A DNA stretch of 8,611 nucleotides from an uncultured Bacteroidales bacterium. Lineage in GTDB: Bacteria; Bacteroidota; Bacteroidia; Bacteroidales; Paludibacteraceae. Every line of letters starts with the position of its first letter. Positions within the stretch are counted from its first letter, which is position 1. The notes under the pieces are model-generated. The model was not told the origin of the DNA, made no database searches, and saw only the letters and a program-made list of their open reading frames with translations. Of this stretch, positions 1 through 6,522 are shown in pieces. Both the position numbers and the translations under genes were made by a program. Location of the stretch: contig CALGHE010000151.1 of NCBI GenBank assembly GCA_937915765.1, positions 1 to 8,611 of the forward strand, in the 5' to 3' direction.

Positions 1-1171
1 TGTCGTCCTTCATTTTCGCTGTTACGGAGATTTTGATGGAGTCGCCCAATTGGACAGTTTTGGCAGACAATTGGATAGTAGCAGAACCTGTTCCACAGTA
101 TGGACTCTTAGCATTTATAGCCGCATCAGTTGCCATATAGCTCTTAAGCCACTTCATACCGCTACGGTCAGCTCCGGTGCTTGTTACCAAACCAGTGTTA
201 CTTCTCCAAGTAGCTCCGTTCACAAATCCCCAGATTGTGATACCTGCTACGTAATCAGCCTCCCACATTGGCTTGAAGGTATTCTTCATGATTGTTTCGT
301 AAGTGTTGTCATCACCCTGTGAAATATCAAACTCAGTGATGTAGCACAACAACTCTTTACCGGCTTTCTGAGTGATGCTATTGTGAATCTCCTTCAAAGT
401 GTTGCCAAAGTTTGTGATTTGATTGTTCTTATAATAGTCATCCAAATCGTGACTCTGGTGTCCGTAAGCATCGATTGGTGCGCCTTGCTTTACCAAAGAA
501 GCTACAAGGTCAATAAAATCATTTTTCTGCCATGTGAAAGTGTTATAATCATTATAGATCAACACCGCATTAGGGAATCTCTTACGAGCCATTCTGAATG
601 CCTCTGCAATCCATTTGTAGTCGTATGGATCGGAACTGTTGCCCAATGCCTGACTCAAAAGTCTCTTGAAATCAGCACATGAGTGACCATTTTCTGTCCC
701 TTCAGCATGTCCTCTTATCGCCTCATTGACAACATCGATCATTGACAAATCAGGATATTTGATAGCGACAGCATCCATCCAATATTCCACCTGCTGCTTC
801 AATTCAGAAGCGGAACAATTTGCCAAACATGAAGGCCACTGACTTGTCCAAAGAAGACAGTGGAATTTGAACAACACACCGTTCTCCTTACACCATTTGT
901 AATGAGCGTCCGATTGTGCCCATTTCCATTTCTGGACACCCTCCTGAGCGCTGCTTACCTTACAATTAACAATTGATCCCCACTTGGATTCATTCTCACA
1001 AGTAAGCTGATCCCACAAATCCTCATACTTTAGACCTCCAACATTAGGTTGAACCTGTCCGCGTGTGGTGATATTACCCAAAAACTTACATGGGTTCTGA
1101 TTTAGTTGCGCGAAACTCGCAACACAGAAAGAAAATAGGAGAACTCCTATTGCTAGTAATCGTTTTTTCAT
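1..1171 (-). CDS. Secreted GH10 endo-1,4-beta-xylanase (3' end beyond window)
   Basis: Hydrolyses internal beta-1,4 links of xylan with retention of configuration; it is exported. Translating from the ATG at 1171 gives 390 residues that remain open at the left edge. Residues 1-21 are a signal peptide (KKR, hydrophobic core, ASFA then Q22). The GH10 barrel spans about 28-350: CENESKW (58-64) matches the family TPENxMKW motif, FHCLLW (103-108) the substrate-binding His region, DVVNE (146-150) carries the acid/base Glu150, YNDYN (206-210) and HQSH (238-241) follow, and ITEFD (278-282) carries the nucleophile Glu280; WGF (314-316) and W322 close the site. After about 364 a beta-rich segment begins, probably an Ig-like or carbohydrate-binding module that runs off the window. 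The GNITTRGQV start resembles Fibrobacter/Clostridium-type GH10 enzymes, from memory. At least ten Cys are present, many for a GH10. No polysaccharide-utilisation partner genes are visible here. Confidence 0.93.
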   Translation of the reverse strand, partial: MKKRLLAIGVLLFSFCVASFAQLNQNPCKFLGNITTRGQVQPNVGGLKYEDLWDQLTCENESKWGSIVNCKVSSAQEGVQKWKWAQSDAHYKWCKENGVLFKFHCLLWTSQWPSCLANCSASELKQQVEYWMDAVAIKYPDLSMIDVVNEAIRGHAEGTENGHSCADFKRLLSQALGNSSDPYDYKWIAEAFRMARKRFPNAVLIYNDYNTFTWQKNDFIDLVASLVKQGAPIDAYGHQSHDLDDYYKNNQITNFGNTLKEIHNSITQKAGKELLCYITEFDISQGDDNTYETIMKNTFKPMWEADYVAGITIWGFVNGATWRSNTGLVTSTGADRSGMKWLKSYMATDAAINAKSPYCGTGSATIQLSAKTVQLGDSIKISVTAKMKDD

Positions 1172-1216
1172 GATATTATTATTTATAGTTTATAATTATG
1201 TGTTCGCTCCAGATTG

Positions 1217-1244
1217 CAATTATACGATAATTTTTTCAAATCAA
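1217..1244 (-). promoter_or_regulatory. Probable promoter of the xylanase gene
   Basis: Reading the minus strand, a TTG (1244-1242) is followed after 17 nt by TATAATTG (1224-1217), one mismatch from the Bacteroidetes -7 element TAnnTTTG. It would give an AT-rich leader of roughly 40 nt before the ATG at 1171. There is no Shine-Dalgarno sequence, as is usual in this phylum. Confidence 0.45.
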
Positions 1245-1296
1245 GGGGATTTTGAGAGAAAAAATGCTAATAGATGAAAAAAAAATCAATATTGTC

Positions 1297-1425
1297 CTAA
1301 ATATTTTTAATGCGTAAAGTATCGCACAGAGTATTATTCTCAAACTCAGGCACTAAGCTGTCATAGTCGAGCAGTGTGTGCATCTTTACCGCACTTTTTT
1401 TTGTTGTGTAATGTGCCCAGTCATG
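1297..1425 (-). pseudogene. Remnant of an IS4-type transposase
   Basis: An open stretch on the minus strand from 1425 to a TAG at 1297 reads H, then DWAHYTTKKSAVKMHTLLD, then YDSLVPEF. This resembles the segment of IS4-family (DDE) transposases just before the second catalytic Asp, usually of the form DWAxYRxTKGAVKxHxLLD...LP. The part with the catalytic DGK/D motif is missing: after LVPEF the sequence turns into about 15 unrelated residues and stops. The N-terminal side is cut at the boundary of the duplicated lipoprotein fragment beginning at 1427. It is thus a short internal scrap truncated at both ends, with no function expected. The identification is by recall of the family pattern; it could be a chance resemblance, but the match is longer than I would expect by chance. 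Confidence 0.55.
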
Positions 1426-1426
1426 A

Positions 1427-1501
1427 TTCACCTCTCCTCAAGCCGAAGTCGCTCAATTCCAAAGCCTTTGTGGGTTTTGTATTCGGCTTCAAAGGTTTTG
1501 C
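1427..1501 (-). pseudogene. Orphan duplicate of the lipoprotein gene 3' end (outer repeat, left copy)
   Basis: This segment repeats 2988-3062 in the same orientation with one difference in the first 74 bases (1496 g against 3057 a region: Thr instead of Ile in the translation). It encodes the last 23 residues of the small lipoprotein at 2989-3498 plus its TGA stop and one base beyond. There is no start or upstream part, so it is not expressed as a protein of its own. Similarity ends sharply on both sides. It lies directly beside the transposase remnant and 36 bp from the 111-bp repeat. Placed at a gene 3' end and facing an intact copy 1.5 kb away, it looks like the far attachment-type repeat of an insertion. 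Confidence 0.88.
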
Positions 1502-1537
1502 TAAAAAAAATTGTTATAAACCTCTTTATTTTTTATA

Positions 1538-1648
1538 AAAATCCGCAACTCTACTGCGAATTTTTAATGAAAATTTGAAGTAGTACTGCAAAATTTCAAT
1601 GAAAATATGAAGTAACACTGCGAATTTTTAATCATTTTAAATTATGCT
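1538..1648. repeat. 111-bp inner direct repeat, left copy (three 32-bp units)
   Basis: Ungapped match to 2799-2909 with 108 of 111 bases identical. After a 15-bp head it consists of three 32-bp units, each starting with ACTGC: 1553-1584, 1585-1616 and 1617-1648; the third is diverged in its second half. The TAA stop of the ATPase gene (1637-1639) and its last codons fall inside unit three, so this copy forms the 3' end and 3' flank of that gene. Weak similarity continues to about 1671. Confidence 0.92.
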
Positions 1649-2770
1649 ATTAGCCCATAATTTTTTGAAAAAATCGTATACATAAAGATGTTCAATGCCG
1701 TCAATAACTCTGTTGAATCTATCAAGAGAGACTATTATCCGTTGACAATCAGGATGTTCCTCGGCAAAGGCTTTCAAACCTTTCAGATGCTTCGGCAAAA
1801 CGGTTTCAGTCGATTTGATTTCTATCGCAACTTTCGCATCTCCCAAAATCACATCTACTTCAATCTGAGTATATGTTCTCCAATAGGAAAGTTTATTAGG
1901 ATTTGCAGTATAGCTCAAATATGCCACAAGTTCTTGAATTATCAGATGTTCAAAAGCATGACCATAATCGGTAGTTCCACGTCGTAAATTTGAACGCCCC
2001 AGCAAATAGTTAGTAACACCCACATCAAACAAATAAAACCTTGGCGATTGCACCAATTTTCTTTTCATTTTTTTTGTAAACGCCGGAATCATATAGCCGA
2101 CGAGGGTATCTTCTAATATCTGGAAATATTCTTTCACCGTATTGGAACTCACACCACAATCAGATGCAATATTCAAATAATTCACCATCTCACCATCTGT
2201 CATAGCTGCAATTTCCAAAAAACGAGAAAAACCTGCGAGGTTTCTGACTAACGATTCCGCCTGTATCTCTTCCCGCAAATACACTCCGACGTATGCCTTG
2301 AGCAAAGCAGCCGGATTATCTTTCATATAATGACGAGGAATCATGCCATTGTTCACAGCTCGATCTATGTTAAAATCGGGGATTTCACAACTCACGAACG
2401 GAAATAAATATTGAGGAACTGCACGTCCCCCTAATGTGTTTACGCCCTGCCTCCTAAGTTTTCTTGCACTCGAGCCACATAAAACAAAACGCACCTGTTT
2501 GTTTGTAATCAACCAATGAATTTCATTAAGCAATTCCGGCACTTGTTGAATCTCATCGACAATCACCAATGTCCCCTCTTTCTCATGCGCCAAAGACTCT
2601 CTCAACAATGCAGGTCTACGTCTAAGTCGGTCTAAAACATCCGTTTGTAACAAGTCAAAGTAAATAGCATTGGGATACTTTTTCTTCAGCAACGTGGTTT
2701 TTCCCGTTTGGCGAGCACCAAACAAGAAAACACTTTCATCGTTGATTATTTGCAAAATACGCTCTTTCAT
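1637..2770 (-). CDS. AAA_14 / DUF4143 family ATPase with PD-(D/E)XK-like C-terminal domain
   Basis: A 377-residue P-loop ATPase of unknown cellular role. Numbering from the ATG at 2770: Walker A GARQTGKTT (18-26), Walker B LVIVDE (68-73, Asp72-Glu73), sensor-like CGSSARK (98-104) and GGRA (114-117). A winged-helix-like linker lies at about 190-228 (GVSSNTVKEYFQILED). The C-terminal DUF4143 domain has the nuclease-fold signature Glu274 (AFEHLIIQEL), Asp306 (EVDVIL) and Glu317-x-Lys319 (AIEIKS), all intact. Length and domain order are normal for this family, which is common and often multicopy in Bacteroidetes. An in-frame TTG at 2809 would add 13 residues, but it lies in the upstream repeat and before the likely -7 element, so the ATG is preferred. 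It stands alone, with no toxin or partner gene. DNA handling is possible from the fold; the substrate is unknown. Confidence 0.9.
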   Translation of the reverse strand: MKERILQIINDESVFLFGARQTGKTTLLKKKYPNAIYFDLLQTDVLDRLRRRPALLRESLAHEKEGTLVIVDEIQQVPELLNEIHWLITNKQVRFVLCGSSARKLRRQGVNTLGGRAVPQYLFPFVSCEIPDFNIDRAVNNGMIPRHYMKDNPAALLKAYVGVYLREEIQAESLVRNLAGFSRFLEIAAMTDGEMVNYLNIASDCGVSSNTVKEYFQILEDTLVGYMIPAFTKKMKRKLVQSPRFYLFDVGVTNYLLGRSNLRRGTTDYGHAFEHLIIQELVAYLSYTANPNKLSYWRTYTQIEVDVILGDAKVAIEIKSTETVLPKHLKGLKAFAEEHPDCQRIIVSLDRFNRVIDGIEHLYVYDFFKKLWANSII

Positions 2771-2788
2771 GACACTATACAATTTTTG

Positions 2789-2796
2789 CAAATATA
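2789..2796 (-). promoter_or_regulatory. Probable -7 element of the ATPase gene
   Basis: The minus strand reads TATATTTG, an exact match to the Bacteroidetes -7 consensus TAnnTTTG, 18 nt before the ATG at 2770. No clear TTTG is found at the expected -33 distance, where unit one of the upstream 111-bp repeat begins. Transcription would start a few bases before the ATG, giving a very short leader and excluding the TTG start at 2809. Confidence 0.4.
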
Positions 2797-2798
2797 CG

Positions 2799-2909
2799 AA
2801 AATCCGCAACTCTACTGCGAATTTTCAATGAAAATTTGAAGTAGCACTGCAAAATTTCAATGAAAATTTGAAGTAACACTGCGAATTTTTAATCATTTTA
2901 AATTATGCT
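2799..2909. repeat. 111-bp inner direct repeat, right copy (three 32-bp palindromic units)
   Basis: Second copy of the repeat at 1538-1648 (three differences). Units are 2814-2845, 2846-2877 and 2878-2909. Unit one contains a perfect odd palindrome, 2820-2836: AATTTTCA, a central A, then TGAAAATT. Unit two carries a nearly symmetric version; unit three has lost it. The copy sits immediately upstream of the ATPase -7 element, where operator or activator sites would be expected, so it may be the promoter-control region of that gene. The remaining bases to the lipoprotein stop at 2989 hold nothing else I can identify. Confidence 0.92.
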
Positions 2910-2987
2910 GTACGCACATATTTTTTTAAAACATCCTAATCTCGAGCAACATCTACTTTACCTAACAAATAATTAAAGTGTTGCAAC

Positions 2988-3062
2988 TTCACCTCTCCTC
3001 AAGCCGAAGTCGCTCAATTCCAAAGCCTTTGTGGGTTTTGTATTCGGCTTCAAAGATTTTGC
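2988..3062. repeat. 75-bp outer direct repeat, right copy (3' end of lipoprotein gene)
   Basis: This is the native counterpart of 1427-1501. It covers the final 23 codons and stop of the lipoprotein gene and one base downstream. The same orientation and near identity of the two copies suggest a fairly recent duplication, since the reading frame has gained only one amino-acid change. Confidence 0.88.
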
Positions 3063-3498
3063 CCTGTGGAGAGAGTTCCTCGGTCACGATTGTAGCAGGA
3101 AAGGTGTCTTGACGCACCTTGAAGTCAATCAGTTTGTAAGTCACGCGCGAACCGAACCAAAGCGGCTTTATCAGTTCCTTGTCATAAAGCTTGAAAAGGA
3201 AGAGCCGGTTTGCCATTACAGGAGAACTCAGCGTAGGTTTGGTGACGCCGACGGCAAGCTCCGGAACAGAGTCGCCGTTCAAGTCTCCGTAGTCGAAACG
3301 ATAAACAGGATAAGGCAATTTCCAGTAGGAAATCACCTCATCGTTTTTTGTGTGAAAAATGTAAGAAAGCGAGTCGTTCACACGTTTTAAACCTATCGTT
3401 CCGCCATTGAACTCAAAACTCTCCGGCTTTTCTGTTGAGCAGCCGAAAAGAAACAGCAAAACTGCAAGAATCAGTCTGTTATCGTTCAGGATCTTCAT
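2989..3498 (-). CDS. Small lipoprotein with FG-GAP-like calcium loop
   Basis: A 169-residue protein of unknown function. The N-terminus is a lipoprotein signal: basic residues, hydrophobic 9-19 and a lipobox LFGC with Cys20, so it should be membrane-anchored in the envelope. The one recognisable motif is GDLNGDSVPELAVG (71-84), whose Asp72, Asn74, Asp76 and Glu80 spacing is that of FG-GAP/VCBS-type calcium-binding loops; a single copy is not enough for a propeller. The rest is predicted beta-rich. The start overlaps the end of the upstream lipoprotein gene by 20 bp (3479-3498), indicating one transcript and probable translational coupling, and hence a shared task. Its final 75 bp are duplicated at 1427-1501. 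No named family recognised. Confidence 0.85.
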   Translation of the reverse strand: MKILNDNRLILAVLLFLFGCSTEKPESFEFNGGTIGLKRVNDSLSYIFHTKNDEVISYWKLPYPVYRFDYGDLNGDSVPELAVGVTKPTLSSPVMANRLFLFKLYDKELIKPLWFGSRVTYKLIDFKVRQDTFPATIVTEELSPQGKIFEAEYKTHKGFGIERLRLEER

Positions 3499-6142
3499 AT
3501 CTGTTTACTGTTACTCTCTCATCTATTTTTACAGGAGTATTCAAATACAAAGGCTGCATCCATTTTTGAACACCTTTTTCCTTGTCTTCCTCCAGCATCT
3601 TTTGCCATTCGCTGTCGTCTAAACGTCCGCTATGAACGAACTCACGATAATCGTACGTTGCGCCACGAGCTAAGAAAGTCTTGCCGTTCACATCCACGAG
3701 AACATATATCGCGCTCGCATTTCCGGTGGCGGCATGCAGGAATGGATTTTTCTCTTCGAGCGGATTGGTATAAATGGTGCTTGTAAGAGCGACGGAACGA
3801 TCAGGTCCTTTAATCTCTTCCCAACTCGTGTAGTCATGCTCGGAGTCTGGAGATCTTGTCACGTCAAGCATAAATCCTTCCATATTATAATCAATTCTCT
3901 CAATCCATTCTAACTGAGACTTGGAGATAGGGATGCCATTGAGTATATTGTTTGAAATGACAAGACAACTATCCACCATAGACAGCAGATAAGAGGCATT
4001 TTTATTAGTCTTTTCAGAAAACTTGCCAACAATATCATTCAACGATTGAATATTCTTTTTCAGCAACTTCCAAAACTCCACGTTTGGCTCCACAGAACCT
4101 ACGAAAATATCAGGTTCAGGAAGAAGCGGATCTGGTCCGCCATACTCCGCAAATACAGGTTCTTCTTTGTATAATGCTGCCAAATGTTGCAACTGAGTCC
4201 ATGAGGCAAGAGCAGTATTCAAATTTTTAAGTTCCCAAGCCTTGGTTTGCATCATGCCGGGGTACTCCTTTCTTGGCTTTTGCATCTTGACCAAACAGTC
4301 GAGCCATCTGTTGTAAAGGTTTTTGTTCCAATCTCTGTATTGGGCAAACTGTTGCTTCTTTTCCTCTAACTTAGGGGCAAATCCGTTCCAGTTTTCTTTT
4401 TCACGATAAAAGTCGGTCAGAATAGTTTCTGCGCTTTTCACCCCGAAAGCGGCAAAGACATCAAGACCTTTCGGCATCATGCGTTTCGATGGTAATGCAG
4501 AAGTGTCCAAAATGCTCCCCAAGACCTCATTGTCAGGCATATACCTTTGAGGCATGAAGTTGATTTTGTCCGGACAAGTAAGCTCGATGAGCGGCTTTAT
4601 ACGGTTTCGTCCTTGCGCCACTTTCGTAATTTCTGCATTTATTTTGTTAATAGAACTTTGCGTGAAAGTTTGGCTGAAATCTCGAATATTTAACTCTTTG
4701 AGGATTTTTGCAATATCCAACACACCCAAATTATCCATGTCACCCATAAAATTGGAAATCGCATCGTTAAAGAGTTTTAAATTCTCTTGGGTTGATTTGT
4801 CGGCATGATTGTACATCTGAGCCATAAAGATAGTCCGCTTAAGTTGAGTTTCATCATTTTGACAAAACGGAACAAATTGAAGCCACATCATGGCTTTGAA
4901 ATAGTGTCGGAGCGTGTCATTGTAAGAGTAGTGTCCTACCGGTTTAAATTTGTTGTAAGGGAAAGGATCCTCACTATACCCTAAAAAATAGGACTGACAG
5001 TCTGATGCGCTATTTATATTTTGGCATTCAGCGGCATACATGCTTTTGTACTTGTCTGGCACCTCCACATTTCTGCCGTCCATCTGGTTCAGTGCCACAG
5101 CAAAGAAGGTGGTGTTCCAGTCTGCCAAATCAGCCAGTTCCGGATGTTCCATTGCAATGTTTCGGCTCTGCTTGTGCAGCGACTCGCAGAAGGCTGTCAT
5201 CATCGGCAAGAAATAAAATAGTTCGCAACGCTTCATCTCATAAGTAAAATAGGCATAGTAGGCATGCAAAAACAAGTCGGTCGTTATGTAGTTTGGCATA
5301 CATAAGTATTCGTTCCATTCATAAATGTTAAACAATTGGATGCAGTCAGTCCGTTTGAGGGCAAAATTTTGGCGAGCCAGATGTTTGAACAATTCATCCC
5401 GATGACTTTTCTCCACTAAAAACCGGTTGGCAACCATATTAGTGTTGAGCAGCTTCACACCCTCTACATCAACAAGCCTTTCCTCTTCTATTTCAGCAAT
5501 TCGGCGGTCTATTTTCGCAATAAACTCCGTTTCTTGAGCAGACAACATCACTTGCGACCTATCCGAAGGATGTCCATGCATTCCATACCCCACAAACCAT
5601 CCATACGCTTCATCTTTCTCTGGATTGGGGAATCTTGAAACCAAAACAAGGGCGGCATCCGTGTACCAATTAGTCTTCGTTCTAAAATAATTGTTCAGGT
5701 ACTCTTCCATGAACCAGTATCCATGCATAGCATACGGGAACTCCCTCAACATCAACAGCTCCGCGTATGATAATTTAGACAAGTCCTGCTGATAATCAAT
5801 CGCAAAAGGATGTTTTTCCGCATCCATCGAGAAAGGCGCTTTGGTAGTGTCAATATTCTTTTTTTCAAGAGTAAACTCATTGCCACAATCTGCGCAATAA
5901 GTATATTTTGCGTCATTAGTCTGAAGCTCCATGAGATCTCCGTAGGTGACAAGATGTTTTCGAGCCTCTTCCATATTGAGATTTTGTTGTGCGTAAAAAT
6001 CTTCGTCATGTGTCGAGTTGTCAACTTTAGCAGCAACACAAGAGTCACTTTCGGCTGTCTGTTCACTTCCAGAGTTTGATTTATCAGAACCCCAGCAACT
6101 TGCCAAAAGCAATAACGGTATAAGCGTGTAAATATATTTCAT
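3479..6142 (-). CDS. YARHG + DUF3160 domain lipoprotein
   Basis: An 887-residue envelope protein of unknown biochemical role. The lipobox LLASC places the lipidated Cys at 16, followed by a Ser/Asp-rich linker. A YARHG-type domain spans about 120-165: LSYAELLMLREFPYAMHGYWF, here with YAMHG (137-141), closing with NWYTD. From about 240 to the end it follows DUF3160: NYITTDLFLHAYYAYFTYEM (284-303) is the family's most recognisable block, ASWTQLQHLAALY (646-658) the second, and FLARGATYDYREF...DDSEWQKML (823-850) the C-terminal one. A CADC motif (83-86) precedes the YARHG domain. The ATG at 6142 is supported by the signal peptide and the promoter upstream. It is first in a two-gene operon with the small lipoprotein, overlapping it by 20 bp. 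Family assignment is from motif recall; an extracytoplasmic location is secure. Confidence 0.88.
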   Translation of the reverse strand: MKYIYTLIPLLLLASCWGSDKSNSGSEQTAESDSCVAAKVDNSTHDEDFYAQQNLNMEEARKHLVTYGDLMELQTNDAKYTYCADCGNEFTLEKKNIDTTKAPFSMDAEKHPFAIDYQQDLSKLSYAELLMLREFPYAMHGYWFMEEYLNNYFRTKTNWYTDAALVLVSRFPNPEKDEAYGWFVGYGMHGHPSDRSQVMLSAQETEFIAKIDRRIAEIEEERLVDVEGVKLLNTNMVANRFLVEKSHRDELFKHLARQNFALKRTDCIQLFNIYEWNEYLCMPNYITTDLFLHAYYAYFTYEMKRCELFYFLPMMTAFCESLHKQSRNIAMEHPELADLADWNTTFFAVALNQMDGRNVEVPDKYKSMYAAECQNINSASDCQSYFLGYSEDPFPYNKFKPVGHYSYNDTLRHYFKAMMWLQFVPFCQNDETQLKRTIFMAQMYNHADKSTQENLKLFNDAISNFMGDMDNLGVLDIAKILKELNIRDFSQTFTQSSINKINAEITKVAQGRNRIKPLIELTCPDKINFMPQRYMPDNEVLGSILDTSALPSKRMMPKGLDVFAAFGVKSAETILTDFYREKENWNGFAPKLEEKKQQFAQYRDWNKNLYNRWLDCLVKMQKPRKEYPGMMQTKAWELKNLNTALASWTQLQHLAALYKEEPVFAEYGGPDPLLPEPDIFVGSVEPNVEFWKLLKKNIQSLNDIVGKFSEKTNKNASYLLSMVDSCLVISNNILNGIPISKSQLEWIERIDYNMEGFMLDVTRSPDSEHDYTSWEEIKGPDRSVALTSTIYTNPLEEKNPFLHAATGNASAIYVLVDVNGKTFLARGATYDYREFVHSGRLDDSEWQKMLEEDKEKGVQKWMQPLYLNTPVKIDERVTVNRYEDPER

Positions 6143-6230
6143 GATTTCAAATGATTTAGTGAAAAAGCCAATTTACCTTCTTGTTTAAGAAACATCAGAA
6201 ACAATGTTTTAGAAAGATTTACCAGCACGA

Positions 6231-6258
6231 CAAATGTACAAAAAAAAATCATAAACAA
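6231..6258 (-). promoter_or_regulatory. Promoter of the DUF3160 lipoprotein operon
   Basis: On the minus strand TTG (6258-6256) is followed after 17 nt by TACATTTG (6238-6231), an exact TAnnTTTG -7 element. Transcription would begin near 6225, leaving a leader of about 80 nt before the ATG at 6142. The spacer is almost pure T. Confidence 0.6.
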
Positions 6259-6370
6259 CTTTTTTTGAGGAATGAGATTTCAAATTCATGGAAAATCTGT
6301 TCAAAGAAAGGAGGTGTAAAGCCAACATTTTCATAATTATCTGAAAAAATTAAAACAAATACTCAAATAT

Positions 6371-6401
6371 TTTGTATAGTTGCACTGATTTATTACTTTT
6401 G
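6371..6401 (+). promoter_or_regulatory. Promoter of fabI
   Basis: TTTG (6371-6374) is followed after 19 nt by TACTTTTG (6394-6401), an exact match to the Bacteroidetes -33/-7 pair. The expected start near 6408 gives a leader of roughly 115 nt before the fabI ATG. A second, poorer TTTG at 6457-6460 has no good -7 partner. Confidence 0.6.
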
Positions 6402-6522
6402 TGCAAAATTTTTATGCTGTATAACATAAAACAAAAAAATGTCAGAACCGTGGAGCTTTGTATTGTGTTTACAAAAGTAAGGGTTATGATATTATTAGTT
6501 AGAGCAATTAAATGTACTAAAG

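Larger units (their letters stand above)
1427..3062. mobile_element. Putative small insertion carrying one ATPase gene, bounded by 75-bp direct repeats
   Basis: The 75-bp outer repeats (1427-1501, 2988-3062) frame a segment that holds only an AAA_14/DUF4143 ATPase gene and a pair of 111-bp inner repeats. The right outer repeat is the true 3' end of the lipoprotein gene, so that gene stays intact; the left one is an orphan. This matches the pattern left by elements that integrate into a gene's 3' end and restore it. No integrase, transposase or resolvase is encoded inside, so the element would depend on a recombinase supplied elsewhere, or the structure arose by illegitimate or IS-assisted recombination (a transposase scrap abuts the left boundary). 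The repeats are observed; mobility is inference. Confidence 0.4.
6143..6522. other. Divergent intergenic region
   Basis: This 380-bp AT-rich spacer separates the minus-strand lipoprotein operon from plus-strand fabI. It holds one good Bacteroidetes-type promoter for each side (listed separately), with leaders of about 80 and 115 nt. No conserved gene, RNA hairpin or riboswitch-like fold was recognised. Runs of A and T flank the lipoprotein promoter. Confidence 0.6.

Noticed and set aside
50..682. Plus-strand open frames over the xylanase
   Set aside because: They are antisense to a GH10 gene whose catalytic motifs are all in place on the minus strand.
1637..2770. ATPase as part of a toxin-antitoxin or multi-gene defence system
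   Set aside because: No small partner gene or other defence gene adjoins it; the neighbours are repeats, an orphan fragment and a lipoprotein.
2807..2809. In-frame TTG as the ATPase start, giving 390 residues
   Set aside because: It lies within the repeat and upstream of the probable -7 element; the ATG at 2770 begins where family members typically begin.
2814..2909. Regular 32-bp repeats as a possible CRISPR array
   Set aside because: The units are contiguous with no spacers, the third is diverged, and no cas genes are present.
6308..6316. AAGGAGGTG, a perfect Shine-Dalgarno-like sequence
   Set aside because: No start codon follows at a usable distance, and this phylum rarely uses such sites; taken as chance.
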